DNA of 64,000 bases from assembly GCA_051880495.1 (NCBI GenBank), contig JBJEOB010000050.1, positions 1 through 64,000 on the forward strand, written 5' to 3'. The stretch comes from MGBC120314 sp051880495. Lineage in GTDB: Bacteria > Bacillota > Clostridia > Lachnospirales > Lachnospiraceae. A model generated the notes under the pieces. The model had not been told where the DNA came from and did no database searches. It saw only the letters and a list, made by a program, of their open reading frames with translations. Each line of letters begins with the position of its first letter. Position 1 is the first letter of the stretch. Below, in pieces: positions 1-7,522 of this stretch. The position numbers were made by a program, and so were the translations under genes.

Positions 1-1
1 T

Positions 2-763
2 GATGAAGGTTATAAACTGTTCACTGCATACGGCGATGATGTCATAAGGATTGCCACAGCCTACGGAGACGACGGCATAAAACTTATCACGGAACATGGT
101 AAGAGTGCGATAGACATAATCAATGACTCAGGCGAAACCGGAGTGCAGGCTCTCATAAAGCATGGCAGCAAATACATTGAATACACCGGAAAGTACAGTG
201 ATTTTGCGGGTGCATACGCCAAGTATGGTGATGCGGCGTTTGAAGCATTTGATAAGTATGGGGATGACGCGTTAAAGCATCTTGGGGGCGGTAATAAGAC
301 TATTAATGGAATAAATATAATAGATGGAAAAGTTGATGGAAAAATACCACTAGCAGAATATGAAAAGTATCGAATTGCTAGTGTGCATAATGTAGACTCG
401 AATATAATGACCTTAGGTAAGTACGAACCGACTATAAGGGCGGACGGAACTAAAGATTTTTCAGTACCAGGTCCAGGTTCATATACTGTTAAGGCTGGAG
501 ATACAACATATTTTAGTCTCGGAACGGATTGGGATAAAATTACGGATACATATGGTTTAGATGCAGCAGGTAAAAATATGTTTGATTATTTTAATAAACC
601 TGCATTAGACGATGCTGTAAGTGCTGGTAAGGAAATACGATTTTCACATAATCCAGAGGCATATGGAGAATGTACGTTAAAATGGGAATGGGATTATCTG
701 CAAGAAAAGCATGGATATTTTGCATTGGAGAAGAGAGGAGATTTTTGGTATGCAATTAAATGA
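2..763 (+). CDS. Polymorphic toxin, C-terminal part (5' partial)
   Basis: The frame is open from the window edge, so only the last 253 residues are seen. Residues 1-95 are a string of about eight 11-residue helical-looking repeats built around (Y/H)G-D-D-x-x-I/L-K (AYGDDVIRIAT, AYGDDGIKLIT, and so on). After a GGG hinge near base 290 comes a different, more AT-rich and Gly/Asp/aromatic-rich domain of about 155 residues ending in WDYLQEKHGYFALEKRGDFW. This layout, a repetitive conserved stalk followed by a variable tip and a small overlapping downstream gene, is typical of contact-dependent or secreted polymorphic toxins. The tip is the presumed toxic domain; I do not recognise its family and assign no activity. 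A second copy of the stalk lies at 1378-1599, which supports tip exchange by recombination. The export route is not visible because the N-terminus is outside the window. Confidence 0.7.
   Translation, partial: DEGYKLFTAYGDDVIRIATAYGDDGIKLITEHGKSAIDIINDSGETGVQALIKHGSKYIEYTGKYSDFAGAYAKYGDAAFEAFDKYGDDALKHLGGGNKTINGINIIDGKVDGKIPLAEYEKYRIASVHNVDSNIMTLGKYEPTIRADGTKDFSVPGPGSYTVKAGDTTYFSLGTDWDKITDTYGLDAAGKNMFDYFNKPALDDAVSAGKEIRFSHNPEAYGECTLKWEWDYLQEKHGYFALEKRGDFWYAIK
65..286 (+). repeat. Toxin linker repeat, copy 1
   Basis: These 222 bp are repeated at 1378-1599 with 12 mismatches by my count. Nine of the 12 are silent in the toxin frame and three change residues (Ile/Val, Glu/Lys, His/Tyr). The repeat stops exactly at the stalk-to-tip boundary. 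Confidence 0.9.
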
Positions 764-1097
764 TTTTAATAAAATTAGAATGGAAATTGGAAGAAAAATA
801 AAGCAATCATTTGGCAATAAAATAAGAGGTATGGAGTTTTATGATATAGTTGAGGAAATAGGGCATTGGTCATTTAAAATATGTTTTATAGCTTATGATT
901 ATTTTTCGGTAGTATTTAGTTATGAGCTTGATATAATTGGATTCTCGATAGAAGTTGGTAATGGGAAGTTGATAAGTGTAATTAATGAACATAATTGTTA
1001 TTCGAATACGGATATGGATAGCTATTTACAAAATGTTATTGAAGAGCTTGAGTTGAGAATTCCTGATAAATATTTAAAGACTCGTGGTTGGAAGTAG
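750..1097 (+). CDS. Candidate immunity protein for the upstream toxin
   Basis: Encodes 115 residues starting MQLNDFNKIRMEIG. The start is chosen because an AGAGGAG ribosome binding site lies 9 bases upstream, inside the toxin gene; an ATG at 711 in the same frame has no such site. The gene overlaps the toxin 3' end by 14 bases, implying translational coupling. The protein is small, acidic and aromatic-rich, with no signal peptide or membrane segment, as expected of a cytoplasmic protein binding a toxin. Position and size are the evidence; no immunity family was recognised. The region is clearly more AT-rich than the toxin stalk upstream, consistent with arrival together with the toxin tip. 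Confidence 0.6.
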   Translation: MQLNDFNKIRMEIGRKIKQSFGNKIRGMEFYDIVEEIGHWSFKICFIAYDYFSVVFSYELDIIGFSIEVGNGKLISVINEHNCYSNTDMDSYLQNVIEELELRIPDKYLKTRGWK

Positions 1098-1377
1098 TTT
1101 TATTAAATTGTGTCTCCACATAAGGACGCTCAACAAAGTAAATTATTTTGGTATTTAAATTAATTGAAATGGCTCTCACCGAAGGTGATGTAATTCATGT
1201 AGATTAATTTGAAGACCTTATGGCGAATTCGCCATTTTGATGTTAAGGACATTTGAAATCATAACTGAATAGTAAGTATTAGAGCCACTGTGTATTGATA
1301 ATGCCAGCTGGCTCTAGCATTATGTAGTATGCTCATTCGTATTTGTCCACTGGAATTGTACCTCGAAATTATAAAGT
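1098..1377. other. Spacer between toxin-immunity pair and orphan cassette
   Basis: No convincing gene. It holds a perfect 14-bp palindrome TGGCGAATTCGCCA at 1221-1234, a short CACC-GAA-GGTG hairpin at 1177-1187, and an inverted repeat AGAGCCACTG (1281-1290) with CAGCTGGCTCT (1305-1315). These could be remnants of a terminator or of a mobile element end; nothing identifies which. Confidence 0.5.
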
Positions 1378-1599
1378 GGAGACGACGGCATAAAACTTGT
1401 CACAAAACACGGTAAGAGTGCGATAGACATAATCAATGATTCGGGCGAAACCGGAGTGCAGGCTCTCATAAAGCATGGCAGCAAATACATTGAGTACACC
1501 GGAAAGTACAGTGACTTTGCAGGTGCATATGCCAAGTATGGTGATGCGGCATTTGAAGCATTTGATAAGTATGGGGATGACGCGTTAAAGTATCTTGGG
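1378..1599 (+). repeat. Toxin linker repeat, copy 2
   Basis: Second copy of 65-286. It begins abruptly with no start codon or ribosome binding site upstream, so it is silent as placed, but its differences from copy 1 are mostly synonymous. It was therefore under coding constraint until recently, or is homogenised with copy 1. Confidence 0.9.
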
Positions 1600-1871
1600 A
1601 CGGTAGTGGTTCTAGAAATAATAGACTTGCGTTAGGAGTAAATGAATTTTAGGATGATTTTGCCAATATGACCAATGCCCATACATGGAAAGAATTACGT
1701 AGTATAAAAATGGTGAAATTGTTTCAAATCCGTTTGAATAGGAGGCGGTTAGAGGATTATGAAGAGGATCATAGAAGAGAAGTGAGAGATGTATTTTTAG
1801 AAACAAATAATAGGTTCTCAAAATTAGAAGAAAAATATAAATTAAGTGAGTTTTCTCTTTTTCTTGTATAA
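1378..1871 (+). pseudogene. Orphan toxin tail cassette, decayed
   Basis: The linker copy continues into a tip sequence different from that of the active gene. Reading past the linker needs a one-base frame change near base 1600; the new frame then gives GSGSRNNRLALGVNEF, a stop, and DDFANMTNAHTWKELRS. A further shift gives NGEIVSNPFE and another stop. The last open stretch (1668-1871) ends LEEKYKLSEFSLFLV. Multiple frame changes and in-frame stops mean it cannot make a full protein. Orphan tips behind a homologous linker are a known feature of CDI and related polymorphic toxin loci, where they act as a reservoir for recombination or are relics of displaced tips. The family of the tip is not recognised. 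Confidence 0.65.
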
Positions 1872-1934
1872 GTCATGAGGAGATATGGTAATACTATTCC
1901 TAAGAAGCAATTTATGGAAGGAATGGTATAAATT

Positions 1935-2558
1935 ATGCAAAAAATAAAACCAAAACATATCGGAATCATTCCGGACGGTAACCGTCGCTGGGCAGTGGAA
2001 AACGGCATGGAAAAAAAGGAAGGATACGAGCATGGGTTGATGCCGGGACTGAGGCTTTTAAGGATGGCGCGGGAAAATGGAATCGAAGAAATTACTTATT
2101 ATGGTTTTACGGTTGATAACTGTAAACGGCCGGCAGAACAGTTTCAGGCATTTCAAAAGGCATGTGTGGATGCGGTTCGGTTACTGACAAAGGAAGGCGC
2201 TGATTTACTGGTTATGGGAAATAGTAAGTCTAAATGCTTCCCCAAGGAGCTTATTCCTTATACTAAAAGAACACAGGTGAATGGCGGAGGAATGAAGGTT
2301 AATTTCCTGGTCAATTACGGATGGGAATGGGATCTTTCACACATACGTGAGGACGGGAAACCGTATTCCTCGGATATTTCAAGAATCGACCTTGTGGTGC
2401 GATGGGGCGGAATGAGGAGACTTTCAGGATTTTTACCGATTCAGAGTGTGTATTCGGATTTTTATGTGGTGGATCATTATTGGCCGGATTATGAGGATGA
2501 AGATTTTACCAAGGCACTTTTATGGTATTCAAGACAGGATGTGACGCTTGGGGGATGA
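1935..2558 (+). CDS. Small divergent cis-prenyltransferase (UppS-like)
   Basis: The N-terminus HIGIIPDGNRRWA matches the isoprenoid diphosphate-binding motif of cis-prenyltransferases such as undecaprenyl diphosphate synthase, with the essential Asp at residue 14. The C-terminal block DLVVRWGGMRRLSGFLPIQS...DFYVVDHYWPDY corresponds to the family's second signature. The protein is only 207 residues, about 35-45 shorter than usual UppS, and has drifted at key places: the usual TENW-x-RP is VDNCKRP, and the usual GE-x-R-x-S-N-F-L is GGMRRLSGFL, losing the Glu. It is therefore likely a paralogue with altered chain length or substrate, or a non-catalytic partner, rather than the housekeeping enzyme, which would sit beside cdsA elsewhere. 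It is a single gene with an AGGAATGG site before the ATG, convergent with hisA. Confidence 0.8.
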   Translation: MQKIKPKHIGIIPDGNRRWAVENGMEKKEGYEHGLMPGLRLLRMARENGIEEITYYGFTVDNCKRPAEQFQAFQKACVDAVRLLTKEGADLLVMGNSKSKCFPKELIPYTKRTQVNGGGMKVNFLVNYGWEWDLSHIREDGKPYSSDISRIDLVVRWGGMRRLSGFLPIQSVYSDFYVVDHYWPDYEDEDFTKALLWYSRQDVTLGG

Positions 2559-2581
2559 AAAATGATAAGGTATTTTTATAC

Positions 2582-2624
2582 TTTTCGGCTAAAATGTACT
2601 GAGAATACAGATTAGCCGAAGAAA
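2582..2624. terminator. Hairpin between convergent genes
   Basis: TTCGGCTAA (2584-2592) pairs perfectly with TTAGCCGAA (2612-2620), with an inner TGTA/TACA stem. It sits between the convergent prenyltransferase and hisA genes, with pyrimidine/purine-rich flanks, and probably ends both transcripts. The U-tract is weak. Confidence 0.45.
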
Positions 2625-2638
2625 GAGAATATGGTGTT

Positions 2639-3409
2639 TTATTCCCTGCAGATTTCAAGAATTTGGTTGAATTCGAGCTTTCCGCCGAACAAATCAAGCG
2701 CACTGCCTATGGTGACGTTGATGCGGTTGTGGGAAAGCTTTTTTAATGTGCGAAGGTCTTCGTATGAACCTACACCACCGGCGTAGGTTATCGGTATGCG
2801 GTTCCATTGGTCTAAAAGTTCGACGAGCTGGGTTTCTATTCCCTGACATTTGCCTTCCACATCAGCGGCGTGGATGAGAAATTCATCGCAGAATGAGGAG
2901 AGGAGATTAAGCGTGTCGTGGGAAATGCTTACGCTGGTAAATTTCTGCCAGCGGTCTGTCACAATATAATATGAACCGTCTTTTTTACGGCAGCTTAGGT
3001 CAAGCACAATGTGCTCACGGCCTACGGCATCTATAAGTTTCTGAATGTTGTCAAAATTAATTTCTCCGTTTTTAAATGCATATGAGGTTACTATTACGTG
3101 CGAAGCCCCCGCTTTGATGTAGTCAGCTGCATTTTGCGCTGTAATGCCTCCGCCAATCTGTAATTCGCCGGGATGGGCGGAAAGTGCAGACAGGGCAAGT
3201 TTTTGGTCGGCTTCGTAGAATTCTGAATCAACAGAATTTAATAAAATAATATGACCGCCCTTAAGCCCCAGGTTGTGGTAAAGATTGGCATAGTATGCAC
3301 CATCGAGGTCGGACTCGAAGTTGGTGGTTGCACCGGTGTCAGTAAGCGAACCTCCTACAATTTGTTTTACTTTACCGTCGTGAATATCAATACATGGACG
3401 AAATTCCAT
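2639..3409 (-). CDS. hisA: ProFAR isomerase HisA, eukaryotic (HIS6) type
   Basis: Predicted to isomerise ProFAR to PRFAR in histidine biosynthesis, a cytoplasmic beta/alpha barrel. The 256-residue protein starts MEFRPCIDIHDGKVKQIVGG, with TAGGAGGA just upstream fixing this start rather than an upstream ATG at 3457. Motifs HVIVTSYAF, VLDLSCRKKDG, DEFLIHAADVEG, ITYAGGVGS and GSALDLFGG follow the fungal/plant HIS6 pattern rather than that of ordinary bacterial HisA. The catalytic Asp of IDIHDGK is present. It stands alone, without hisF, hisH or other his genes nearby, whereas bacterial hisA is usually in a his operon. Function is confident at the level of family; the unusual subtype suggests replacement of the normal bacterial gene. 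Confidence 0.88.
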   Translation of the reverse strand: MEFRPCIDIHDGKVKQIVGGSLTDTGATTNFESDLDGAYYANLYHNLGLKGGHIILLNSVDSEFYEADQKLALSALSAHPGELQIGGGITAQNAADYIKAGASHVIVTSYAFKNGEINFDNIQKLIDAVGREHIVLDLSCRKKDGSYYIVTDRWQKFTSVSISHDTLNLLSSFCDEFLIHAADVEGKCQGIETQLVELLDQWNRIPITYAGGVGSYEDLRTLKKLSHNRINVTIGSALDLFGGKLEFNQILEICRE

Positions 3410-3425
3410 AGTTCCTCCTAAACCG

Positions 3426-3455
3426 GATAGACAAATTGCAACGCAATTTCCTATC
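3426..3455. repeat. Short palindrome, GATAG...CTATC family
   Basis: GATAG-AC-AAATTGC, a three-base loop, then GCAATTT-C-CTATC. The same arms recur at 61038-61067 and a related perfect palindrome is at 26104-26152. It lies in the leader just upstream of hisA. Confidence 0.65.
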
Positions 3456-3492
3456 ATAAAATAAAGACTGCCTTCGTGTTGAGGGCAGTCTT
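3454..3492 (-). terminator. Intrinsic terminator of the DHH gene
   Basis: AAGACTGCC (3464-3472) and GGCAGTCTT (3484-3492) form a 9-bp stem. On the minus strand it is followed by a T-rich run (TTTATTTTATG), just downstream of the DHH phosphoesterase stop. Confidence 0.7.
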
Positions 3493-3506
3493 ATGTATGT
3501 TATAAA

Positions 3507-4427
3507 TTATGCATTAGCAAGTGCACACAGTTCATCAAGCATCTTAGGAAGTTCGGTCTCCATATTGTCGTCAGAGAACTGGCATGTTCCAACTGCTTTG
3601 TGACCGCCGCCGTTATACTTGAGCATAAGGCTTCCTACATTGACATCAGATGTTCTGTTAAGAATACTGTAACCAACTGCAGCAGAACAACCCAGACCGC
3701 CACGGCCGCTTACAATCCATACTGAAATATTCTGTTCAGGGTACATGCTGTAAATCATGAAACGGTTACCTGTGTAGATTGGGTCAACACCACGAAGGTC
3801 AGTGATGATTACGTTACCCTTGGTATGTGTATATACAGAAACCATCTGCTTGAACTTCTCTGTCTGCTCCATATATACTTCAATACGTTCAACGACGTCC
3901 GGAAGAGCGAGGATCTCTTCTGTAGTCATCGTACGGCAGGCATCCATAAGCTTCTCCATTAACTGATAGTTGGAAATGGTGAACTGTCTCCATCTTCCAA
4001 GGCCTGTTCTCGGGTCCATAAGAAAACCGATAAGAATCCATCCTGTAGGATTCATTACTTCATCTATGGTAAGGTTACCGGAATCTACCTTATCAACTGC
4101 TTCCATCATGTCATCAAACTGTGGAAAACGTTCCCTTCCGCCGTAATATTCATAAATAATACGTGCACATGAAGGTGTAATTCGGCTCTCGCCCTTATAT
4201 TTACCATTTAACGCATTACGCTCAAGCTCACTGGAATGGTGATCAAACCATAAACCGCAGCCTTCAACAAAAGGTACGTTAGCAAGGCAGTCGTTTTCAT
4301 TAACCTCTACCAGGCCATCCTGTAAATCCTTAGGATGTGCAAATTTCCATGAATCAATGATTCCTGCTTCCTTAAGAAGTGCACCACAAGCAAGTCCATC
4401 AAAATCAGAACGTGTGATAAGTCTCAT
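3507..4427 (-). CDS. DHH family phosphoesterase
   Basis: A 306-residue cytoplasmic metal-dependent phosphoesterase of the DHH superfamily (relatives include RecJ, NrnA and exopolyphosphatases). The N-terminal motif RSDFDGLACGALL supplies two metal-binding Asp residues, WFDHHSSE is the DHH signature, and GGGHKAVGTCQF near the C-terminus is the DHHA1-type substrate motif. No RecJ OB domain or CBS/DRTGG modules are present, so it is a minimal two-domain enzyme. The substrate (short oligonucleotide, cyclic dinucleotide product or polyphosphate) cannot be told from sequence. It has its own terminator and divergent upstream region, so is probably monocistronic. Confidence 0.85.
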   Translation of the reverse strand: MRLITRSDFDGLACGALLKEAGIIDSWKFAHPKDLQDGLVEVNENDCLANVPFVEGCGLWFDHHSSELERNALNGKYKGESRITPSCARIIYEYYGGRERFPQFDDMMEAVDKVDSGNLTIDEVMNPTGWILIGFLMDPRTGLGRWRQFTISNYQLMEKLMDACRTMTTEEILALPDVVERIEVYMEQTEKFKQMVSVYTHTKGNVIITDLRGVDPIYTGNRFMIYSMYPEQNISVWIVSGRGGLGCSAAVGYSILNRTSDVNVGSLMLKYNGGGHKAVGTCQFSDDNMETELPKMLDELCALANA

Positions 4428-4544
4428 ATGTCAATTCCTTTCTCAAAATAAACATTAAACATATATAGTAACATTATAGAACAAATCCTAGAATTTTTCA
4501 AGGATTTGAAACGAAGAATATGCATGGTAAAATTGAATAGGTGA

Positions 4545-4594
4545 TTGCGAAACTATTAAACCTGTTTATTGCCGTAACTACAGTAGTTTCGCAA
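4545..4594. repeat. TTGCGAAACTA inverted repeat
   Basis: Perfect 11-bp arms TTGCGAAACTA (4545-4555) and TAGTTTCGCAA (4584-4594) enclose 28 bases. The same arm sequence bounds the large nested element at 15465-15663. It lies in the 200-bp gap between the DHH gene and the Cys-rich gene. Confidence 0.6.
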
Positions 4595-4628
4595 ATACCT
4601 ATAAATTTATAGGAGGTGCATATTTACG

Positions 4629-4895
4629 GTGGAGAATTACAAATTTTTTCAGAATACGTGTTGTGAATTTTTTCCGTGTCACAAGATGAAAGACGGTGAA
4701 GAGCTTAACTGTCTGTTCTGTTACTGCCCGCTTTATGCGTTAGGTGATAAATGTGGCGGAGATTATATATATACCGATAAAGGGGTAAAAAGCTGCATAA
4801 ACTGTACAAGACCTCATGGAAAAGACGGATATGAGCATGTAATGTCAAAAATGGGGCAGGTTATGGAAACTGTGCGTAAAAAAGACCGTTCATAG
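4629..4895 (+). CDS. Cysteine-rich small domain protein
   Basis: 88 residues with ten Cys, arranged TCCEFFPCH, CLFCYCPLY, KCGG and SCINCTRPH, matching the small cysteine-rich domain family seen in Clostridia and methanogens, probably a metal or Fe-S binding fold. Translation starts at GTG 4629 with AGGAGGTG 12 bases upstream. No enzyme function is known to me. The gene is alone, followed by a bidirectional hairpin shared with the convergent pectinesterase. A redox or metal-carrier role is inference only. Confidence 0.75.
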   Translation: MENYKFFQNTCCEFFPCHKMKDGEELNCLFCYCPLYALGDKCGGDYIYTDKGVKSCINCTRPHGKDGYEHVMSKMGQVMETVRKKDRS

Positions 4896-4914
4896 TTTTT
4901 AAAATGAACGGTCT
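4883..4914. terminator. Bidirectional terminator hairpin
   Basis: AGACCGTTCAT (4883-4893) pairs with ATGAACGGTCT (4904-4914) across the end of the Cys-rich gene, just before the convergent pectinesterase stop. Confidence 0.6.
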
Positions 4915-4920
4915 GATTAT

Positions 4921-5859
4921 TTAGAATTTTTTAAAATTATCGAGTGAATAGTATTCGGCTTCTTCTGCCGTAAGCTCACGCGAAAAATCTACACGTCCCG
5001 TGCGGTCTGCACCCGGACCAAAGCAGTTGTACTCGGCATAAGTGACTGTTTCGTGTGATTCGGGTTTGTCCCAGTCATGGAAGCCCTCAGATTTGATATG
5101 TTCACCAAGCTCACAGTTAAGCAGCACCGTCTGTGCGTATATTCTCCATGGACGGCTTATATATACAGTGCCCGGAGGGCAGTTGCCGGTAAAGCGGCAG
5201 TTGTTGAATATATAGCCATATTTCTGATTCTGGTAGGTAGAAGGTGCTGTTATGTATCCGTCAGGGTCAATGCCGCGGTCTATTGAATATAATTCACAAT
5301 TATCAAAGTAAGCGGCGGCACTGCCGAAAATAAAGTCAACTTCGCCTTCTATATAGCAGTCGGTATAAATCTGACGACATAATTTTCTTTCTGCAAATTC
5401 GGTAGGACCGGTAAAACCTCCGGATATAACAACTTCATTTGGAAGAGGACCTGTAAACAGAGTATCCTGATGCCCAAGTATCCTGCAGCCTTTAAAATGA
5501 ATATGGTCGCCCTCTGCGTAAACAGCGATTGCCTGACCGACTTGTTTGCCAAAACCGGAAGTGTTGGCGATGGTTATATTGCTGCATGTAAAATAATCCG
5601 CCGTAATCAGCATCGTATAACTTCTGAATGTACCACGTTTTTCGTCATTTTCAAGAATCATATTGGCATAATTGTCATACTCTATGATTGTTTCATTGGC
5701 ATCCTCGCCCTCGATTGTAAGATAAGGCATGGAAATGTTTACTATCTCGTGATAAATTCCCTTTTTGACAAAAATAGTTTCAGGCAGCATGCTTACACTG
5801 TCAACCGCTTCCTGTATTGAATTAAAATCGCCTGTTCCGTCATGTGCTACGGTAATCAT
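4921..5859 (-). CDS. Pectinesterase, carbohydrate esterase family 8, cytoplasmic
   Basis: Removes methyl esters from homogalacturonan chains or oligomers. The 312-residue protein starts MITVAHDGTGDFNSIQEAVD; the ATG at 5859 has AGGAGAAC upstream, so the longer frame to 5907 is rejected. CE8 motifs are present in order: SYTMLITADYF, GQAIAVY, GHQDTLF, VDFIFGSAA (catalytic Asp) and YISRPWR (substrate-binding Arg/Trp). There is no signal peptide, unlike plant and Dickeya PemA enzymes, so it probably acts on imported oligogalacturonides. It is separated from the main pectin operon at 22-33 kb but fits the same pathway. Confidence 0.93.
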   Translation of the reverse strand: MITVAHDGTGDFNSIQEAVDSVSMLPETIFVKKGIYHEIVNISMPYLTIEGEDANETIIEYDNYANMILENDEKRGTFRSYTMLITADYFTCSNITIANTSGFGKQVGQAIAVYAEGDHIHFKGCRILGHQDTLFTGPLPNEVVISGGFTGPTEFAERKLCRQIYTDCYIEGEVDFIFGSAAAYFDNCELYSIDRGIDPDGYITAPSTYQNQKYGYIFNNCRFTGNCPPGTVYISRPWRIYAQTVLLNCELGEHIKSEGFHDWDKPESHETVTYAEYNCFGPGADRTGRVDFSRELTAEEAEYYSLDNFKKF

Positions 5860-5978
5860 ATTTGTTCTCCTGAAAATATATTTTTTATATTCATTATATG
5901 ATAACACATTTTTAGTGGAAAAAAAACAGTTGTTAGGTTATAATTACATTTATCATAATTCAAAAGGATATGTACGTA

Positions 5979-6404
5979 ATGTTAGAAATCAGAGAAAATC
6001 AACTGGATATAGATACTTATATGCTTCTTCGTAAAGAAGTCGGCTGGAAGATGCTGTCAAAGCGTCAGGCTCAGATGGCGCTAAGCAACTGTTTATTTAA
6101 CGTGGTTGCGTATGAAGACGGCGAGGCGGTAGGAATGGGAAGAATCGTCGGAGACGGTGCGGTTGTGTGTTATGTTCAGGACCTTGTTATTCTGCCTAAG
6201 GTACAGGGAAGAGGAATTGGAAGTAAGGTTCTTGGCAGGCTGATTGAGTATGTCGAGAGTATTACGGAGGATGGAACGGAAATGATGCTTTGCCTGATGT
6301 GCGCCAAGGGCAGGGAAGGATTTTATACCAAGCACGATTTTATACCAAGACCGACACAGAATCTTGGACCGGGTATGATTCAGTATATTCGAAAGATGTT
6401 CTAG
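5979..6404 (+). CDS. GNAT family N-acetyltransferase
   Basis: A 141-residue GCN5-related acetyltransferase; the acceptor is unknown. The acetyl-CoA binding motif is VQDLVILPKVQGRGIGSKVL (Q-x-x-G-x-G), and the C-terminal part GREGFYTKHDFIPRP is the usual motif B region. ATG 5979 is preferred over ATG 5970 because AAAAGGA is 10 bases upstream of the former and only 2 from the latter. It lies 17 bases upstream of aroC in the same direction, so may share its transcript, a common arrangement without known functional link. Confidence 0.88.
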   Translation: MLEIRENQLDIDTYMLLRKEVGWKMLSKRQAQMALSNCLFNVVAYEDGEAVGMGRIVGDGAVVCYVQDLVILPKVQGRGIGSKVLGRLIEYVESITEDGTEMMLCLMCAKGREGFYTKHDFIPRPTQNLGPGMIQYIRKMF

Positions 6405-6421
6405 AAAAGGAGACTAATAAG

Positions 6422-7522
6422 ATGGCAGGTTCAACGTTTGGAAATATATTTAAAATTACAACATGGGGAGAATCACACGGAAAGGGAATCGGCGTTGTGG
6501 TGGACGGCTGTCCGGCAGGTGTTCCTTTGTGTGAAGAGGATATACAGAAATATTTAAACCGCAGAAAGCCGGGACAGTCAAAGTATACAACGCAGCGTGT
6601 CGAGGATGATGCGGTTGAGATTCTTTCCGGTGTTTTTGAGGGAATGACAACAGGAACGCCTATATCGATGGTGGTTTTCAACAAGACGCAGAGGTCTTCG
6701 GATTATTCTGAAATTGCCGGTTATTACAGACCGGGACATGCTGATTATACATTTGATATGAAATATGGCTTCAGGGACTACAGAGGCGGAGGACGTTCGT
6801 CCGGAAGAGAGACCATTGCGAGGGTTGCAGCCGGTGCAATCGCACTTAAAATGCTTTCCATGATGGGAATTACAGTCGCTGCATATTCAAAGGAAATAGG
6901 CGGAATTGAAGCGTCATGTATTGATATGGATGAAAGATTTTCAAATGCATTTTATATGCCGGATAAGGAAGCTGCAAAGAAGGTAGAGGATTATGCAAAA
7001 GAAAAGATGAGTCAGACGGACTCCATGGGTGGAGTTATAGAATGTGTTGTGACAGGTATGCCTGTCGGAATAGGAGACCCATGTTTTGAAAAGCTTGATG
7101 CTAATCTTGGAAAGGCTATTCTGTCCATAGGTGCGGTAAAAGGCTTTGAAATAGGTGACGGATTTGCTGTATCGAAAGCCACGGGACTCACAAACAATGA
7201 TGAATTCTTTATGCAGGATGGAAAGGTTATGAAAAAGACCAACCATGCCGGAGGAATTTTAGGCGGAATGAGTGACGGCAGCGATATCATTTTAAGGGCA
7301 GCAATTAAGCCTACGCCATCAATTGCTGCAACACAGGGTACTGTTAATAAAAATGGTGAGAATATCAGTATAAATATTAAAGGACGTCATGATCCGATGA
7401 TTGTTCCGCGTGCGGTTGTGGTTGTCGAGGCGATGACGGCACTTGTCATAATCGATGAAATGATGATGAATATGACAGCGAGAATGGATAAAATTGTAGA
7501 TTTTTATAAGAGGAATAAATGA
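6422..7522 (+). CDS. aroC: Chorismate synthase
   Basis: Converts EPSP to chorismate using reduced FMN, the last shikimate-pathway step. The 366-residue protein has the expected motifs: TTWGESHGKGIG at the N-terminus, YRPGHADYT, GRSSGRETIARVAAGAIA, and GRHDPMIVPRA at the C-terminus. The start follows AAAAGGAGA. The stop codon overlaps the tgt start (ATGA), giving translational coupling with tgt. No other shikimate genes are adjacent. Confidence 0.97.
   Translation: MAGSTFGNIFKITTWGESHGKGIGVVVDGCPAGVPLCEEDIQKYLNRRKPGQSKYTTQRVEDDAVEILSGVFEGMTTGTPISMVVFNKTQRSSDYSEIAGYYRPGHADYTFDMKYGFRDYRGGGRSSGRETIARVAAGAIALKMLSMMGITVAAYSKEIGGIEASCIDMDERFSNAFYMPDKEAAKKVEDYAKEKMSQTDSMGGVIECVVTGMPVGIGDPCFEKLDANLGKAILSIGAVKGFEIGDGFAVSKATGLTNNDEFFMQDGKVMKKTNHAGGILGGMSDGSDIILRAAIKPTPSIAATQGTVNKNGENISINIKGRHDPMIVPRAVVVVEAMTALVIIDEMMMNMTARMDKIVDFYKRNK

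Noticed and set aside
1668..1871. Open frame of 67 codons that could be called a gene
   Set aside because: It lacks a ribosome binding site and is the last in-frame fragment of a decayed toxin tip; neighbouring pieces of the same domain lie in other frames.
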